Positions 45,810 to 55,923 of a stretch of DNA of 64,000 nt are shown in pieces. The DNA comes from Pseudomonas sp. R84 (GTDB lineage: Bacteria; Pseudomonadota; Gammaproteobacteria; Pseudomonadales; Pseudomonadaceae): positions 3,709,501 through 3,773,500 of the forward strand of contig NZ_CP019426.1 of assembly GCF_009834515.1 (NCBI RefSeq), given 5' to 3'. The notes under the pieces were generated by a model. It worked only from the letters and a program-made list of their open reading frames with translations, searched no databases and was not told the origin of the DNA. Within the stretch, counting starts at the first letter, position 1. Each line of letters starts with the position of its first letter. The position numbers and the translations under genes are program-made.

Positions 45810-47765
45810 ATGTCCGACATCCTCTGGCAACCCGACGCCAACCGTATCGCCCAATCGCGCATGGACACCTTCCGCCGCGCGGTCAATCAACGTCATCATC
45901 TGAAACTCGACGACTACCCTGCCCTGCACCAATGGAGCGTCGATCAGCGCGCGGAGTTCTGGCAGGCAATCGTCGATACCTTCGATATCCGCTTTCACAC
46001 CCAGCCCGACGCCGTACTGCGCGAAGGCGCACAAATGCCCGACGCTGAGTGGTTTCCAGGCGCCACGCTGAACTTCGCTGAACACCTGCTGCGTCGTCGC
46101 GACGATGCCGTGGCAGTAGTAAGCGTGGCGGAGAATGGCCAGCGCGAGCAGTTGACCTGGGCCGAACTCGCCGAACACGTCGCCGGGTTTCAAGCCAGCC
46201 TGCAAGCCGCCGGCGTTGGCCTCGGCGATCGCGTCGCGGCGTGCATGCCGAATACCTGGCAGACACTGGTGGCGATGCTCGCTACCACCAGCCTCGGTGC
46301 AATCTGGTCATGCTCCTCGCCGGACTTTGGCACCCACGGCGTAATCGACCGCTTCGGTCAGATCGAGCCGAAGGTGTTGATCACCTGCGCCGCTTATCGC
46401 TATGCCGGCAAGACCATCGACCAGACCGACAAGATCAACGGAATACTCGAACAACTGCCAACGTTAAGGCAGTTGATCATCGTGCCTTATGCCCACCCGC
46501 ACGCCCATGTCGAGGCTTACAAGACTCACGCCGAAGTGACTTTGTGGGATGACTTTTATCAAATCGGCGGCGAACCGGACTTTGTCGCGGTACCCTTCAA
46601 CCATCCGCTGTACGTGCTGTATTCCAGCGGCACCACTGGCGTGCCGAAATGCATCATTCACAGCACCGGCGGCGTACTGCTGCAACACGTCAAGGAACAC
46701 GGCCTGCATTGCGATCTTGGTCCTGGTGATCGACTGTTTTACTACACGACGTGCGGCTGGATGATGTGGAACTGGCTGGTCTCGGCGCTCGCGGTTGGCA
46801 GTGCCGTGGTGCTGTACGACGGCTCACCGTTCCACCCGGACAATCAGCGCTTGCTCGACTTGATCGACGATGAACGTATCAGCGTGTTCGGCACCAGCCC
46901 CAAGTTCCTCGCGACCCTGGAGAGCAGCGGTGCCAAACCCCGCGAAAGTCATGATCTGGGCACCCTGAAGACGCTGCTGTGCACCGGTTCGGCGCTGTCG
47001 CCGCAGAGCTACGATTTCGTCTATCGTGACGTCAAACCGGATGTGTGCCTGGCGTCGATGTCTGGCGGCACCGATATCGTCTCGTGTTTCGTCAATGGCA
47101 ACCCGATGAACGCCGTGCGACGCGGTGAGAACATGGGCAAGAGTCTGGGCATGGCGGTTGAAGTCTGGAACGACGCCGGTCAGCCGGTGGTTGGCGGAAA
47201 AGGCGAACTGGTCTGCACCCGGCATTTTCCGGCGATGCCGATCGGTCTGTGGAATGATCCGGACGGAACAAAACTGCGGCAGTCGTATTTCAGTCTGTTT
47301 CCCGGTGTCTGGGCACAGGGTGATTACGCCGAACAACGGCCGCATGGGGGGATGCTGATACACGGGCGTTCGGACGCCGTGCTCAATCCCGGCGGCGTGC
47401 GCATTGGCACGGCAGAAATATATCGTCAGGTCGAGAAAGTCGCTGAAGTGCTGGACAGCGTCGCTATCGGCCAGCAGTGGCAGGACGATGTGCGGGTTGT
47501 GCTGTTTGTCAGATTGCGTGAAGGATTGGTGCTGGATGACCCGCTCGAGCAGCGTATCCGACAAGTGATCCGCGCCAATACCACCCCAAGGCATGTACCG
47601 GCGAGGATCGTGGCGGTGACGGACATTCCACGCACCATCAGCGGCAAGGTGGTGGAACTGGCCGTGCGCGATGTCGTGCACGGCCGGCCGGTGAAAAACA
47701 CCGATGCGCTGGCCAATCCCGAAGCGTTGGAGCAGTTCCGGGATCGGCTGGAGCTGAGCATTTGA
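45810..47765 (+). CDS. Acetoacetyl-CoA synthetase (acetoacetate-CoA ligase)
   Basis: The 651-residue adenylate-forming enzyme has AMP-binding motif YSSGTTGVPKCIIHSTGG, the GWMMWNWLVSALA segment, and C-terminal VDIPRTISGKVVELAV-type lysine region (TDIPRTISGKVVE). Length and opening (WQPDANRIAQSRMDTFRRAV) are typical of acetoacetate-CoA ligases. It activates the acetoacetate made by the preceding dehydrogenase. It lies 157 bases downstream of hbdH, behind a REPIN, and may still be cotranscribed. Confidence 0.95.
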   Translation: MSDILWQPDANRIAQSRMDTFRRAVNQRHHLKLDDYPALHQWSVDQRAEFWQAIVDTFDIRFHTQPDAVLREGAQMPDAEWFPGATLNFAEHLLRRRDDAVAVVSVAENGQREQLTWAELAEHVAGFQASLQAAGVGLGDRVAACMPNTWQTLVAMLATTSLGAIWSCSSPDFGTHGVIDRFGQIEPKVLITCAAYRYAGKTIDQTDKINGILEQLPTLRQLIIVPYAHPHAHVEAYKTHAEVTLWDDFYQIGGEPDFVAVPFNHPLYVLYSSGTTGVPKCIIHSTGGVLLQHVKEHGLHCDLGPGDRLFYYTTCGWMMWNWLVSALAVGSAVVLYDGSPFHPDNQRLLDLIDDERISVFGTSPKFLATLESSGAKPRESHDLGTLKTLLCTGSALSPQSYDFVYRDVKPDVCLASMSGGTDIVSCFVNGNPMNAVRRGENMGKSLGMAVEVWNDAGQPVVGGKGELVCTRHFPAMPIGLWNDPDGTKLRQSYFSLFPGVWAQGDYAEQRPHGGMLIHGRSDAVLNPGGVRIGTAEIYRQVEKVAEVLDSVAIGQQWQDDVRVVLFVRLREGLVLDDPLEQRIRQVIRANTTPRHVPARIVAVTDIPRTISGKVVELAVRDVVHGRPVKNTDALANPEALEQFRDRLELSI

Positions 47766-47790
47766 GCCCGACGCTGACGCTCTGATAACA

Positions 47791-47814
47791 AACGCAGGCG
47801 GCAGCGCCTGCGTT
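47791..47814 (-). terminator. Hairpin between the acetoacetyl-CoA synthetase gene and the giant gene
   Basis: AACGCAGGCG-GCAG-CGCCTGCGTT is a perfect 10-bp stem. On the minus strand it is followed by TGTTATC, and it overlaps the stop codon of the giant gene. There is no T-run on the plus strand. Confidence 0.6.
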
Positions 47815-50800
47815 AGCGGGGCTTGTTTAGCGTAATGACGACCGGCTGAACAATCGCTTTACCGCCACTGGCGTCGAGTGCGCTGCGAATGATCGTCATG
47901 TTGCGATCGAAGGTGTCTTTGTCCGTCGCCCTCTGGCTCAGTAACGAGGTCGCCAGTGCAAGCGTGTCGGCATTCTCAAAGGCTTCGGATACCTCATGAA
48001 AACTGTAGCTTGAGACAGCGCCCGCCAAAGCCAGGGAACCAGATGCAAGATTCAACAACGGCGCCACATCCAGTCGCTGTCCAGTGGTGCTGGTGTACTC
48101 CGTATCGGTGGCGTAGCCGACATCCACGGTCTGCGCACTGCCGTGGAACAGTTCATGGATCAGGTCATCTGCCACCACATCATGGTTGAACCCCAGATTG
48201 ACGAAATGCTTGTTCAGGTTTCGAGTATGGATTTCAACGAACGCAATATCTTTTGCGTCGCTGGAACTCGCGTTCTTCCAACGCTTGTAGCTGTTCACAT
48301 CGAACGAGGCGATGGATTCATTATTTTTAAAAGCATCAAGAATGGTATTGCTCATCGAGAAGCCAGCGAAATCAAAGCGAATCAACCGTAGATAATTCAC
48401 CAGTCGATCAGTAGCCACTTGGGAGGTGTTACCAAACAAGGCTTTCATCAGCAGATCGCCATCTCGCTTGAACTCATGGCGACTGATCACATCGATGGCG
48501 TTGTCGATCTTTTCCCGAGCGCGGGGCAGACTTTTCTCGATGAAATTGCGTGTGTAACTCACTGGTAGGGTCTTGGGTGAGTACGGTAACTGTAGGGGGG
48601 CTTGATACGTGAAGCCTTTCAACGGGTTGCCCCACAAATTGCCGCGGCGATTCAAGGCATACCATTTGTTGCCACTGCGTGCTGCCAGAACAGCAACGAC
48701 GTTGCCAGTGGTGCCATGTGGCTTCCAGTTACCCAACCCCAAATGCACATTATCGGATGCACTGATCAGATCATAGGATTGACGGCGACCACTGAGTCTG
48801 TGCAACTGGCTGTTGGCCTTGGCAACGAGTTCATGGCTGTTTTTGTTAAAACGCAACAAGCCCTTATGCACCAGTTTGCCGCCTGCCTGTATCCCGGAAG
48901 GCACTCCGTCAAGCGGATTGAAAAGTGAAACGGCCGAGGTAAATGCCAACTTGGTAAAACGCGCAGCCTTGGATGTCGTTGAGATAGCCTTGGCAGAAAT
49001 GCTCAGCACTTTTGAGCTGGCGCCCGCCACCGTTCCCACTAGACCGATACCATCCATCAAACACCCGTAAAACCCATCAACCATCTTGTCGTGCTCACCC
49101 GAGGCGATGTCCTCGATGCATTTTTTGAAAGGCACCAACAAGTCGATGAAATAAGTCAGCAATCGCTCGCCCTCCTCCTTGGAGAGCTCGAGTGGGGTGG
49201 GTAGACGAACTATTTCCCTCAATTCCCTTTTGTTCAGATAGGGCCGGTTTTCTACCAGAAACTCGGCAATACGTGCGATATCCGGATCGTTGAATTTTTG
49301 ATAGAACCCTTGCTTTGGCGTCGAAGTGGTTTCTGGCTCTTTCAGCCTGCCAAAGTAATCGAGGATGGCCATACTGCTGGTAATCGAAGAATCTTCAGCA
49401 GACGCATGGGTATAGCGTTTTACATCGAGCGGAAGGCTTTGCGTCGCGGTGATGCTCAGTGGGAACGTTGCATCCCCGCTGGCACTCATTCTCGAACGTT
49501 GTTGCAGTTTTCGCTCGCGCTTGATGAAAGCGGCCAAGGCGTCATTTTTTCGAGACTCTGCGCGCGATGTGAACAGCTCGTAGCAGGTGACAGCATTCTC
49601 GTAAGTTGCATACATCACAATGCCAAAACGTCCCGTCGCCGCGTCTCTGCTTTGTCGTGTTTCTTGATCGAGATCGATTTTCAAGGGGCCACTCAGCCGA
49701 CGCGACTTAGAATAGACTGCGGACTCGCGTACCGTGAAAAAATGGATATCGGCATTCATGAATACTTGCAGATCCGCCTCCGGCATCTGCGCCAGAGCCA
49801 GCTTCACGGTGGACAACATGGCACTCTTCAGTTCATTGAAATGCACAGCCAGTTGACGATCCATCTCCACGTCACAGGAGCCCAGTTTCAACAAGTTCGG
49901 ATAGCGCGTGTATAGGCTGACACCGGACGGATTGTAGTTGATGGCCGGCTTGGGCACCCCGTTAGTCACCAGGCGCACTGTACGCCTATCCCATTGGCCG
50001 GTGACCAGATCACCCGACTGATGCAGGTCGACCATGGACATGACCTGCTGCCCACCTTTCTCGGAAAGTGCTTTTTCGTCCAAAGTGTCACAACCCGGTG
50101 CGGCGATTTTCAACGCCGCACGGGCAATCTCTGCTCTGTCAGGTAACGGTGTCGAAAATGCCTTGGCGATTTGCGCGAATTGTTCCGAGTGCTGGTCAAA
50201 TGCATCAATCGCACGTCGAGTGCAGGCTTCCTCCGTCTGTTCGAGCTCAGCGATCGTCACAATCTGATTGATCAGCGCCCAGTCGACAATCGGGTCGATC
50301 AAGGCTAGATCACGTTTATGCTTCTGCTCGTCACTGACCGGTTCAAGTTCGCCGTAAGCCATGATCTGCGCATAGGACATGACGCGCGTCGCGCCGTTTT
50401 TTACAGTCTCGATCAGCATCACGGCACGACACAAATTGATCCAGCCAATCGAGCCCAGGGTAATCGACGATGGAATCTCCCGGACCAGAAACTCGGGTGC
50501 ATTACGTGCCAATAGCAGGTGAGCCGCCAACGGCTCCAAGCCAACGTCAACCCATTTTCTGGTTCGCAGAGAAGCCGTGACCTCCTCAAGCATCTGCGAG
50601 GGATGACGATCAACATTTTTTGGCGCATACAGATCAATCCCGGCGACGCAATTGCGCCGCACGCCATGACCTATGGACGGATCCAGATCAAGCAATATTG
50701 CCGTCATCAGCAATTGCCGGAGGATGTCATCGGAGACCTTCTGCCCTGTGTTCACACCGAACCAGCCGAGTTCCTTCAGATAGTCGCCTGCAAGAATCAG

Positions 50801-51586
50801 CGCAACCGGATAATTGACAAATTCGCTGATTCGTTGGGCCGCGCTTTCATGCGTGACAGCCGCACGACCGGTCACATTGTGTAGAGCCGTCAGGAGTTTT
50901 TTCCTTGGCATCAACTTGGCAGTGGCATTGCGGATGGCCGAAAACTGTTCCTCGGATAACGCTATTAATTCTTTATTATCGGTTTCAAAGTGTTCCCAGT
51001 AGCTGCCAGGCTCATAGGCTTGAGGATCAAACTTGAACAAGGCGATAAGTTCCCTGACCTTTAACGTGTTCTCGGGCAGGCTAATATCATGAAATCGAAA
51101 CCATTGATCGAGTGTTATATCGTTATCAGGCCATATGTAACCACCGGCCACGCCTGCTATATCCGCAATCAACTTCAATGCTGACCGAGTGGGAACGCTG
51201 TGTTCAAAATGCCGCGCCGCCACTAGATCCACCCAGCCTCTGACGGCACGGACTTCCATCTTGCCTTCAGAGGTAACGCGTAACAGCCCATCATGTTCGC
51301 GCGCTTCTTCCCGGGCAAGCGCCCCCCTCACCGGGCCGGTATTCAGCAACTCATCGAGCAGAAGCCGGCCAGGGTTATATATCTCGTACAACGACGATCC
51401 CGCCTGCAACTCCAGCTCATGCGCATACCAATTGATCTTTTGATTCTCTGTGTATTTGATCAACGCATTCTCAAGATGGGCTAGAACCAATTCACGCTCG
51501 ATGCCATCGGCTTCAGCCTTGTGTTTCCATTCAGAAAGAGCAACAGCCGAAGACCAGAATATTTTATTTTTAACTTTCCCACTCAC
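47813..51586 (-). CDS. Giant toxin-like protein with zincin HELFH motif, 1257 residues
   Basis: I do not recognise a close family. No signal peptide is present (GTG 51586, GAGG upstream). The first 800 or so residues are mostly helical. Residues about 838-905 hold hydrophobic/small-residue stretches (CLMDGIGLVGTVAGASSKVL, FTKLAFTSAVSLF) that could insert in membranes, then a basic domain. Near the end lies D-D-LIHELFHGSAQTVDVGY, with H1144-E1145-H1148 forming a HExxH metalloprotease motif; possible third ligands follow. Size, order (delivery, hydrophobic region, C-terminal enzyme) and lower GC than its neighbours suggest a translocated toxin. No immunity or secretion gene is adjacent. Confidence 0.7.
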   Translation of the reverse strand: MSGKVKNKIFWSSAVALSEWKHKAEADGIERELVLAHLENALIKYTENQKINWYAHELELQAGSSLYEIYNPGRLLLDELLNTGPVRGALAREEAREHDGLLRVTSEGKMEVRAVRGWVDLVAARHFEHSVPTRSALKLIADIAGVAGGYIWPDNDITLDQWFRFHDISLPENTLKVRELIALFKFDPQAYEPGSYWEHFETDNKELIALSEEQFSAIRNATAKLMPRKKLLTALHNVTGRAAVTHESAAQRISEFVNYPVALILAGDYLKELGWFGVNTGQKVSDDILRQLLMTAILLDLDPSIGHGVRRNCVAGIDLYAPKNVDRHPSQMLEEVTASLRTRKWVDVGLEPLAAHLLLARNAPEFLVREIPSSITLGSIGWINLCRAVMLIETVKNGATRVMSYAQIMAYGELEPVSDEQKHKRDLALIDPIVDWALINQIVTIAELEQTEEACTRRAIDAFDQHSEQFAQIAKAFSTPLPDRAEIARAALKIAAPGCDTLDEKALSEKGGQQVMSMVDLHQSGDLVTGQWDRRTVRLVTNGVPKPAINYNPSGVSLYTRYPNLLKLGSCDVEMDRQLAVHFNELKSAMLSTVKLALAQMPEADLQVFMNADIHFFTVRESAVYSKSRRLSGPLKIDLDQETRQSRDAATGRFGIVMYATYENAVTCYELFTSRAESRKNDALAAFIKRERKLQQRSRMSASGDATFPLSITATQSLPLDVKRYTHASAEDSSITSSMAILDYFGRLKEPETTSTPKQGFYQKFNDPDIARIAEFLVENRPYLNKRELREIVRLPTPLELSKEEGERLLTYFIDLLVPFKKCIEDIASGEHDKMVDGFYGCLMDGIGLVGTVAGASSKVLSISAKAISTTSKAARFTKLAFTSAVSLFNPLDGVPSGIQAGGKLVHKGLLRFNKNSHELVAKANSQLHRLSGRRQSYDLISASDNVHLGLGNWKPHGTTGNVVAVLAARSGNKWYALNRRGNLWGNPLKGFTYQAPLQLPYSPKTLPVSYTRNFIEKSLPRAREKIDNAIDVISRHEFKRDGDLLMKALFGNTSQVATDRLVNYLRLIRFDFAGFSMSNTILDAFKNNESIASFDVNSYKRWKNASSSDAKDIAFVEIHTRNLNKHFVNLGFNHDVVADDLIHELFHGSAQTVDVGYATDTEYTSTTGQRLDVAPLLNLASGSLALAGAVSSYSFHEVSEAFENADTLALATSLLSQRATDKDTFDRNMTIIRSALDASGGKAIVQPVVITLNKPR

Positions 51587-51722
51587 AACCAGAACCTCAT
51601 CAAATAAACCAACTGAAATTTTCAGCCCGATGACGTTCTACTTTCTTTGATACAGCCAAGCCACCTTAAAAACATTAGCCACTGTTTCCAACAATACAAC
51701 GACATCCTTGATTAACCATCAA

Positions 51723-52832
51723 TCAGTCCATTAATCCCCAGCCTTCTGGCGTTGAACCACGGCTACTACTTTCCTCTCCGGACAGTTTCATCCGCAACTT
51801 CAAGTTATTAACCGAATCTGCATTCTTCAAAGCTTCCTGCGCACTGATTACACCTTCAGCGACCAATGCGAACAGGGCTCCGTCAAACGTCTGCATACCC
51901 AGACCGGTGGATTTTTCCATTATTGGTTTCAGTTCCTCGAACTGACCGCGCCGAACCAGATCGGCGATGGTTGGCGTACCCAACAGCACCTCCACTGCGG
52001 CCCTTCGTTGCCCATCGACAGTGCGCACCAAGCGCTGCGAAATAAAGGCTCTCAGATTATTGCCCAGCACCTGCAACAACTGCGGCCGCCGCTCTTCCGC
52101 AAACATATTGATAATCCGCTCCAACGCCTTGTTGGCATTCGTGGCATGCAACGTCGACAACACAAGATGCCCGGTATCGGCAAACGCCAAAGCATGTTCC
52201 ATGGTTTCGCGATCACGGATTTCACCGATCAGCACCACATCCGGCGCCTGGCGCAAAGTGTTCTTCAACGCCGCATGAAAGCTGCGCGTATCGACCCCGA
52301 CTTCACGTTGATTGATGATCGAACGCTGGTGCCGATGGATGTACTCGATCGGATCCTCGATGGTGATGATGTGCCCGCTGCTGTGGCGGTTGCGGTGATC
52401 GATCAGCGCGGCGAGCGAGGTTGATTTCCCCGAGTCGGTGGCGCCAACAAACAGAATCAACCCTTGCTTGAGCATGACAGTGTCGAGCAGTACCGCTGGC
52501 AGCTTCAGATCGGCGAAACGCGGGATGTCGAGTTTGACGTTACGAATGACGATCGATATATCGTTGCGCTGCTTGAAGATGTTTACGCGAAAGCGACCAA
52601 TGCCCGCTCGCGAAATCGCCAGGTTCATTTCCAGATCCCGGTCGAACTCCCGCCGCTGCTCGGCGTCCATCAGGGAGGCGGCGATGGCGGCGGTCTCACC
52701 GTTCTTGAAAGGACGCTCGCTCAGCGCCGTGAGCACGCCGTCGAAACGCGCACTGGGCGGAGCACCCGTGGAAAGGAACAAGTCCGAACCATTTTTATTG
52801 GACAAAATTGACAACAGTGCATCGATTTCCAT
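51723..52832 (-). CDS. PilT/PilU-family retraction ATPase, PilU-like paralogue
   Basis: The 369-residue hexameric AAA-type ATPase has NIFKQRNDISIVIRNVK, Walker A GATDSGKSTS (usually GATGTGKST), the Asp box IITIEDPIEYIH, Walker B VVLIGEIRDRETM and the His box TGHLVLSTLHATN. It aligns with PilU rather than PilT, for example EIDALLSILSNKNGSDLFL at the start. It is an orphan: no other pilus genes are near. ATG 52832 is chosen to fit PilU. It diverges from the sensor kinase gene. Confidence 0.88.
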   Translation of the reverse strand: MEIDALLSILSNKNGSDLFLSTGAPPSARFDGVLTALSERPFKNGETAAIAASLMDAEQRREFDRDLEMNLAISRAGIGRFRVNIFKQRNDISIVIRNVKLDIPRFADLKLPAVLLDTVMLKQGLILFVGATDSGKSTSLAALIDHRNRHSSGHIITIEDPIEYIHRHQRSIINQREVGVDTRSFHAALKNTLRQAPDVVLIGEIRDRETMEHALAFADTGHLVLSTLHATNANKALERIINMFAEERRPQLLQVLGNNLRAFISQRLVRTVDGQRRAAVEVLLGTPTIADLVRRGQFEELKPIMEKSTGLGMQTFDGALFALVAEGVISAQEALKNADSVNNLKLRMKLSGEESSSRGSTPEGWGLMD

Positions 52833-52945
52833 GGCAAAAAGCACCCGCGAAGCATTCAATGAACAGAAAATGGCCTGCGCCTGGCGCAGATCAACTGCAA
52901 CAATGATAGACGTCGCCTCACCGAACCACGCTCAGGACTGATGTA

Positions 52946-55483
52946 ATGAATGCTGTACCGAACACCGACGACGCTCAGGCACTGATCGCCCGCACCGACT
53001 GGAGTCGCGGACCGCTGGGTGCTGCCGGCAACTGGCCGCAGAGTCTGCGTACCGCGGTGGACATCGTGATTCACTCGCCCATGCCGATGCTGTTGCTGTG
53101 GGGGCCACAGCTCACGCAGATCTACAACAACGGTTTCGCTCTGCTCGCCGGCCACAAGCATCCGCACGCTTTCGGACAGCCTGCACACCAGATCTGGCCG
53201 GAGCTGCGCGACTTTACCGACCCGATTTACAGCGCCGTCCTACAAGGCCAGGTACGTACCTACAGCGAAAGACGTTTCACCCTGCAACGGGACGGCAAAG
53301 AGTCCGACTTCTGGCTGGATCTGACCTACAGCCCGATCCGTGATGAAACCGCGCAAGTCGCCGGCATCCTCGTCACCGCCATCGAAACCAACGAGCGCCG
53401 GCGCATCGCCCTGGAGCTGCAACGACGCTCCGAAGAAAGCCTCAAGGCGCAACGCGAAACCGAGGAACGTCTGCAACTGGCCCTGGCCGCGACCGATGCC
53501 GTCGGCACCTGGGATTGGGACATCGGCGAAGATCGCTTTATCGCTGACGCGCATTTCGCCCAACTGCATGGCGTTGATCCCGGCCTGTCTGGCCGATTGC
53601 CGATCAGCGATTACCTGCAAGGCGTGCACCCTGAAGACCGCGCAATGGTCGCGCGCAGCATCAAACACTGCATCACCTACGGCACCGAATACGCTGAGGA
53701 ATATCGCTTGCTGCAAGCCGATGGCGAGGTGCGCTGGGTGTTCGCTCGCGGGCGTTGCTACAAGGATCACCATGGCCGGCCCATGCGTTTCCTCGGGGCA
53801 GCGCTGGATCTGACCGAGCGCAAACACACCGAACAGGCGTTGCGCCAGAGCCAGACCGAACTGCAGTTGATCATCAACGCCATGCCGATCCTGATCAGTT
53901 ATGTCGACCGCGAAGAATGCTTCCGTCTGAACAACGCGGCTTATCTCGACTGGTATGGCCTCACGCCACAGGAACTCTACGGACGCACGATTCGCGACGT
54001 CATTGGCGAAGAAGCCTATTTCCTCCGTCTGCCTTACATTGCCGAGGCGCTGGCCGGCAGGCCGTGTTCGTTCAGCCTGTATACCCCGCATCGCGATGGC
54101 AGCAGTCGTCACGCGCTGATGAATTACCTGCCACGCTACGGGGCGGACGGCGCCGTCAACGGCTTCTATATCTTTGTGATCGACGAGACCGAGCGCAAGA
54201 AAACCGAAGAGGCCTTGCGCAATCTCAACGAAACCCTCGAAGAACGGGTCAGCGCCCGCACCGAACAATTGGCCCAGGCCAACCAGCGTTTGCAGAACGA
54301 GATGTTCGAACGCGAGCGCGCCGAAGATGCCTTGCGCCACGCGCAAAAAATGGAAGCTGTCGGTCAGCTCACCGGTGGTATCGCCCATGACTTCAACAAC
54401 ATGCTCACCGGGATCATCGGCAGCCTCGATTTGATGCAGCGCTACATTGCCAATGGCCGGGCGGACGAGATCGGTCGTTTTACCGAAGCAGCGGTGTCAT
54501 CGGCCAACCGGGCGGCAGCGTTGACCCATCGTCTGTTAGCGTTTTCGCGGCGACAGTCGCTGGATCGCAAAACCCTGAACGTCAATGAACTGGTGCATTC
54601 GCTGGAGGACCTGATCCGTCGGACCAAAGGCGATCCGATCGAACTCACTCTGCGCCTGGCCGAGCATGTATGGCCGGTCAGCACCGACGTCAGTCAACTG
54701 GAAAACGCCCTGCTTAATCTGGTCATCAATGCCCGCGATGCCATGCCCGATGGCGGTGAATTGTTGATCGAGACGGCCAACGTCTATCTCGACGGCAGCG
54801 ATATCACCACGCTCGAACCGGTCAAGGCCGGCGATTACCTGATGCTGGCGGTCAGCGACAACGGCACCGGCATGACGCCGTCCGTGCGTTCCAAGGCCTT
54901 CGATCCGTTCTTCACCACCAAGCCGATTGGCCAGGGCACCGGGTTGGGGCTGTCGATGATTTATGGTTTTGCCCAGCAGTCAGGTGGCCACGTCAGCCTC
55001 GACAGCCTGCCGGGCCAAGGCACTTGCGTGCGGTTGTACTTGCCGCGCTTGTACGGCGTCGAGGCGGAACGGCCGGCAATAGTGCCCGTTGAACAAGCGC
55101 CGGCGACGGCGACTGGCGAAACCGTGATGGTCGTTGAAGATGACCCGGCAGTGCGCATGCTGGTGCTCGATCTGCTCCGGGAGTTGGGTTACCAAGCCTA
55201 CGAAGCCGAAGATGCCAAGACCGCCCTGCCCCTGCTGGAGTCCGATCTGCGCGTGGATCTGCTGGTCACCGACGTCGGCCTGCCCGGCATGAATGGCCGG
55301 CAACTGGCGGAAGTCGCCCGTCAGCATCGGCCGGGTCTCAAGGTGCTGTTCATGACCGGTTATGCGCAGAAAGCCGCCGAGCGTCAGGGGTTTCTCGAGG
55401 ATGGCATGGACATGGTCGCCAAACCGTTTGCCATTGAGCTGCTGGCCAGCAAGATCCGCACGATGATCAGCCAAACTCCGTGA
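52946..55483 (+). CDS. Hybrid sensor histidine kinase (PAS-PAS-PAS-HisKA-HATPase-REC)
   Basis: The 845-residue soluble kinase has no membrane segments. Three PAS regions (about 20-150, 175-290, 300-410) are followed by a coiled-coil linker, a HisKA domain with phospho-acceptor His in GGIAHDFNNML, an HATPase with NLVINARDAMPDGG and GTGLGLSM, and a C-terminal receiver with Asp in LLVTDVGLPG. Signal and output partner are unknown; PAS domains suggest redox, light or small-molecule sensing in the cytosol. It is divergent from the pilU-like gene. Confidence 0.93.
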   Translation: MNAVPNTDDAQALIARTDWSRGPLGAAGNWPQSLRTAVDIVIHSPMPMLLLWGPQLTQIYNNGFALLAGHKHPHAFGQPAHQIWPELRDFTDPIYSAVLQGQVRTYSERRFTLQRDGKESDFWLDLTYSPIRDETAQVAGILVTAIETNERRRIALELQRRSEESLKAQRETEERLQLALAATDAVGTWDWDIGEDRFIADAHFAQLHGVDPGLSGRLPISDYLQGVHPEDRAMVARSIKHCITYGTEYAEEYRLLQADGEVRWVFARGRCYKDHHGRPMRFLGAALDLTERKHTEQALRQSQTELQLIINAMPILISYVDREECFRLNNAAYLDWYGLTPQELYGRTIRDVIGEEAYFLRLPYIAEALAGRPCSFSLYTPHRDGSSRHALMNYLPRYGADGAVNGFYIFVIDETERKKTEEALRNLNETLEERVSARTEQLAQANQRLQNEMFERERAEDALRHAQKMEAVGQLTGGIAHDFNNMLTGIIGSLDLMQRYIANGRADEIGRFTEAAVSSANRAAALTHRLLAFSRRQSLDRKTLNVNELVHSLEDLIRRTKGDPIELTLRLAEHVWPVSTDVSQLENALLNLVINARDAMPDGGELLIETANVYLDGSDITTLEPVKAGDYLMLAVSDNGTGMTPSVRSKAFDPFFTTKPIGQGTGLGLSMIYGFAQQSGGHVSLDSLPGQGTCVRLYLPRLYGVEAERPAIVPVEQAPATATGETVMVVEDDPAVRMLVLDLLRELGYQAYEAEDAKTALPLLESDLRVDLLVTDVGLPGMNGRQLAEVARQHRPGLKVLFMTGYAQKAAERQGFLEDGMDMVAKPFAIELLASKIRTMISQTP

Positions 55484-55534
55484 CTTGAGGCATAATCCGC
55501 GCCCCGCCGTCACCCCGTTATCAGGTACCGCACG

Positions 55535-55810
55535 ATGAAAGCCCAAGCCCGCCACATTCTGGTGAAAACCGCCGAAGAGGCCGAACAGCTCAAACAACGC
55601 ATCGCCAAGGGTGAAGCGTTCGATGTGCTGGCGAAGAAATTTTCGACCTGCCCGTCCGGCAAGCGCGGCGGCGATCTGGGTGAAGTGCGGCCGGGGCAGA
55701 TGGTCGGCGCGATAGATGCGGTGATTTTCAAAAAGCCGTTGCGTACCGTGCATGGGCCGATCAAGAGCAAGTTCGGGTATCACCTGGTGCAGGTGTTTTA
55801 TCGGGATTAG
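55535..55810 (+). CDS. ppiC: Parvulin-type peptidyl-prolyl cis-trans isomerase, 91 residues
   Basis: A second small parvulin (KAQARHILVKTAEEAEQLKQ, FSTCPSGKRGGDLGEVRPGQ, SKFGYHLVQVF). It is a paralogue of the protein at 35664-35945, more basic and with the same catalytic His positions. It starts 51 bases after the kinase stop and may be separately transcribed. Confidence 0.95.
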   Translation: MKAQARHILVKTAEEAEQLKQRIAKGEAFDVLAKKFSTCPSGKRGGDLGEVRPGQMVGAIDAVIFKKPLRTVHGPIKSKFGYHLVQVFYRD

Positions 55811-55829
55811 TGTTTGGCTTTAAGACCCT

Positions 55830-55894
55830 ATCGCGAGCAGGCTCACTCCTACAGGGGAACGCATTTCAATTGTAGGAGTGAGCCTGCTCGCGAT
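55830..55894. repeat. REPIN, copy 3 (variant arms)
   Basis: ATCGCGAGCAGGCTCACTCC(TACA) at 55830-55853 and its complement at 55871-55894. The arms share two matched changes (CACTCC, TACA) against copies 1 and 2. The spacer ACAGGGGAACGCATTTCAAT is nearly the same as in the copy at 56900. Confidence 0.93.
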
Positions 55895-55923
55895 CGATTG
55901 CGCAGCAAGCGGCCACACAAAAC

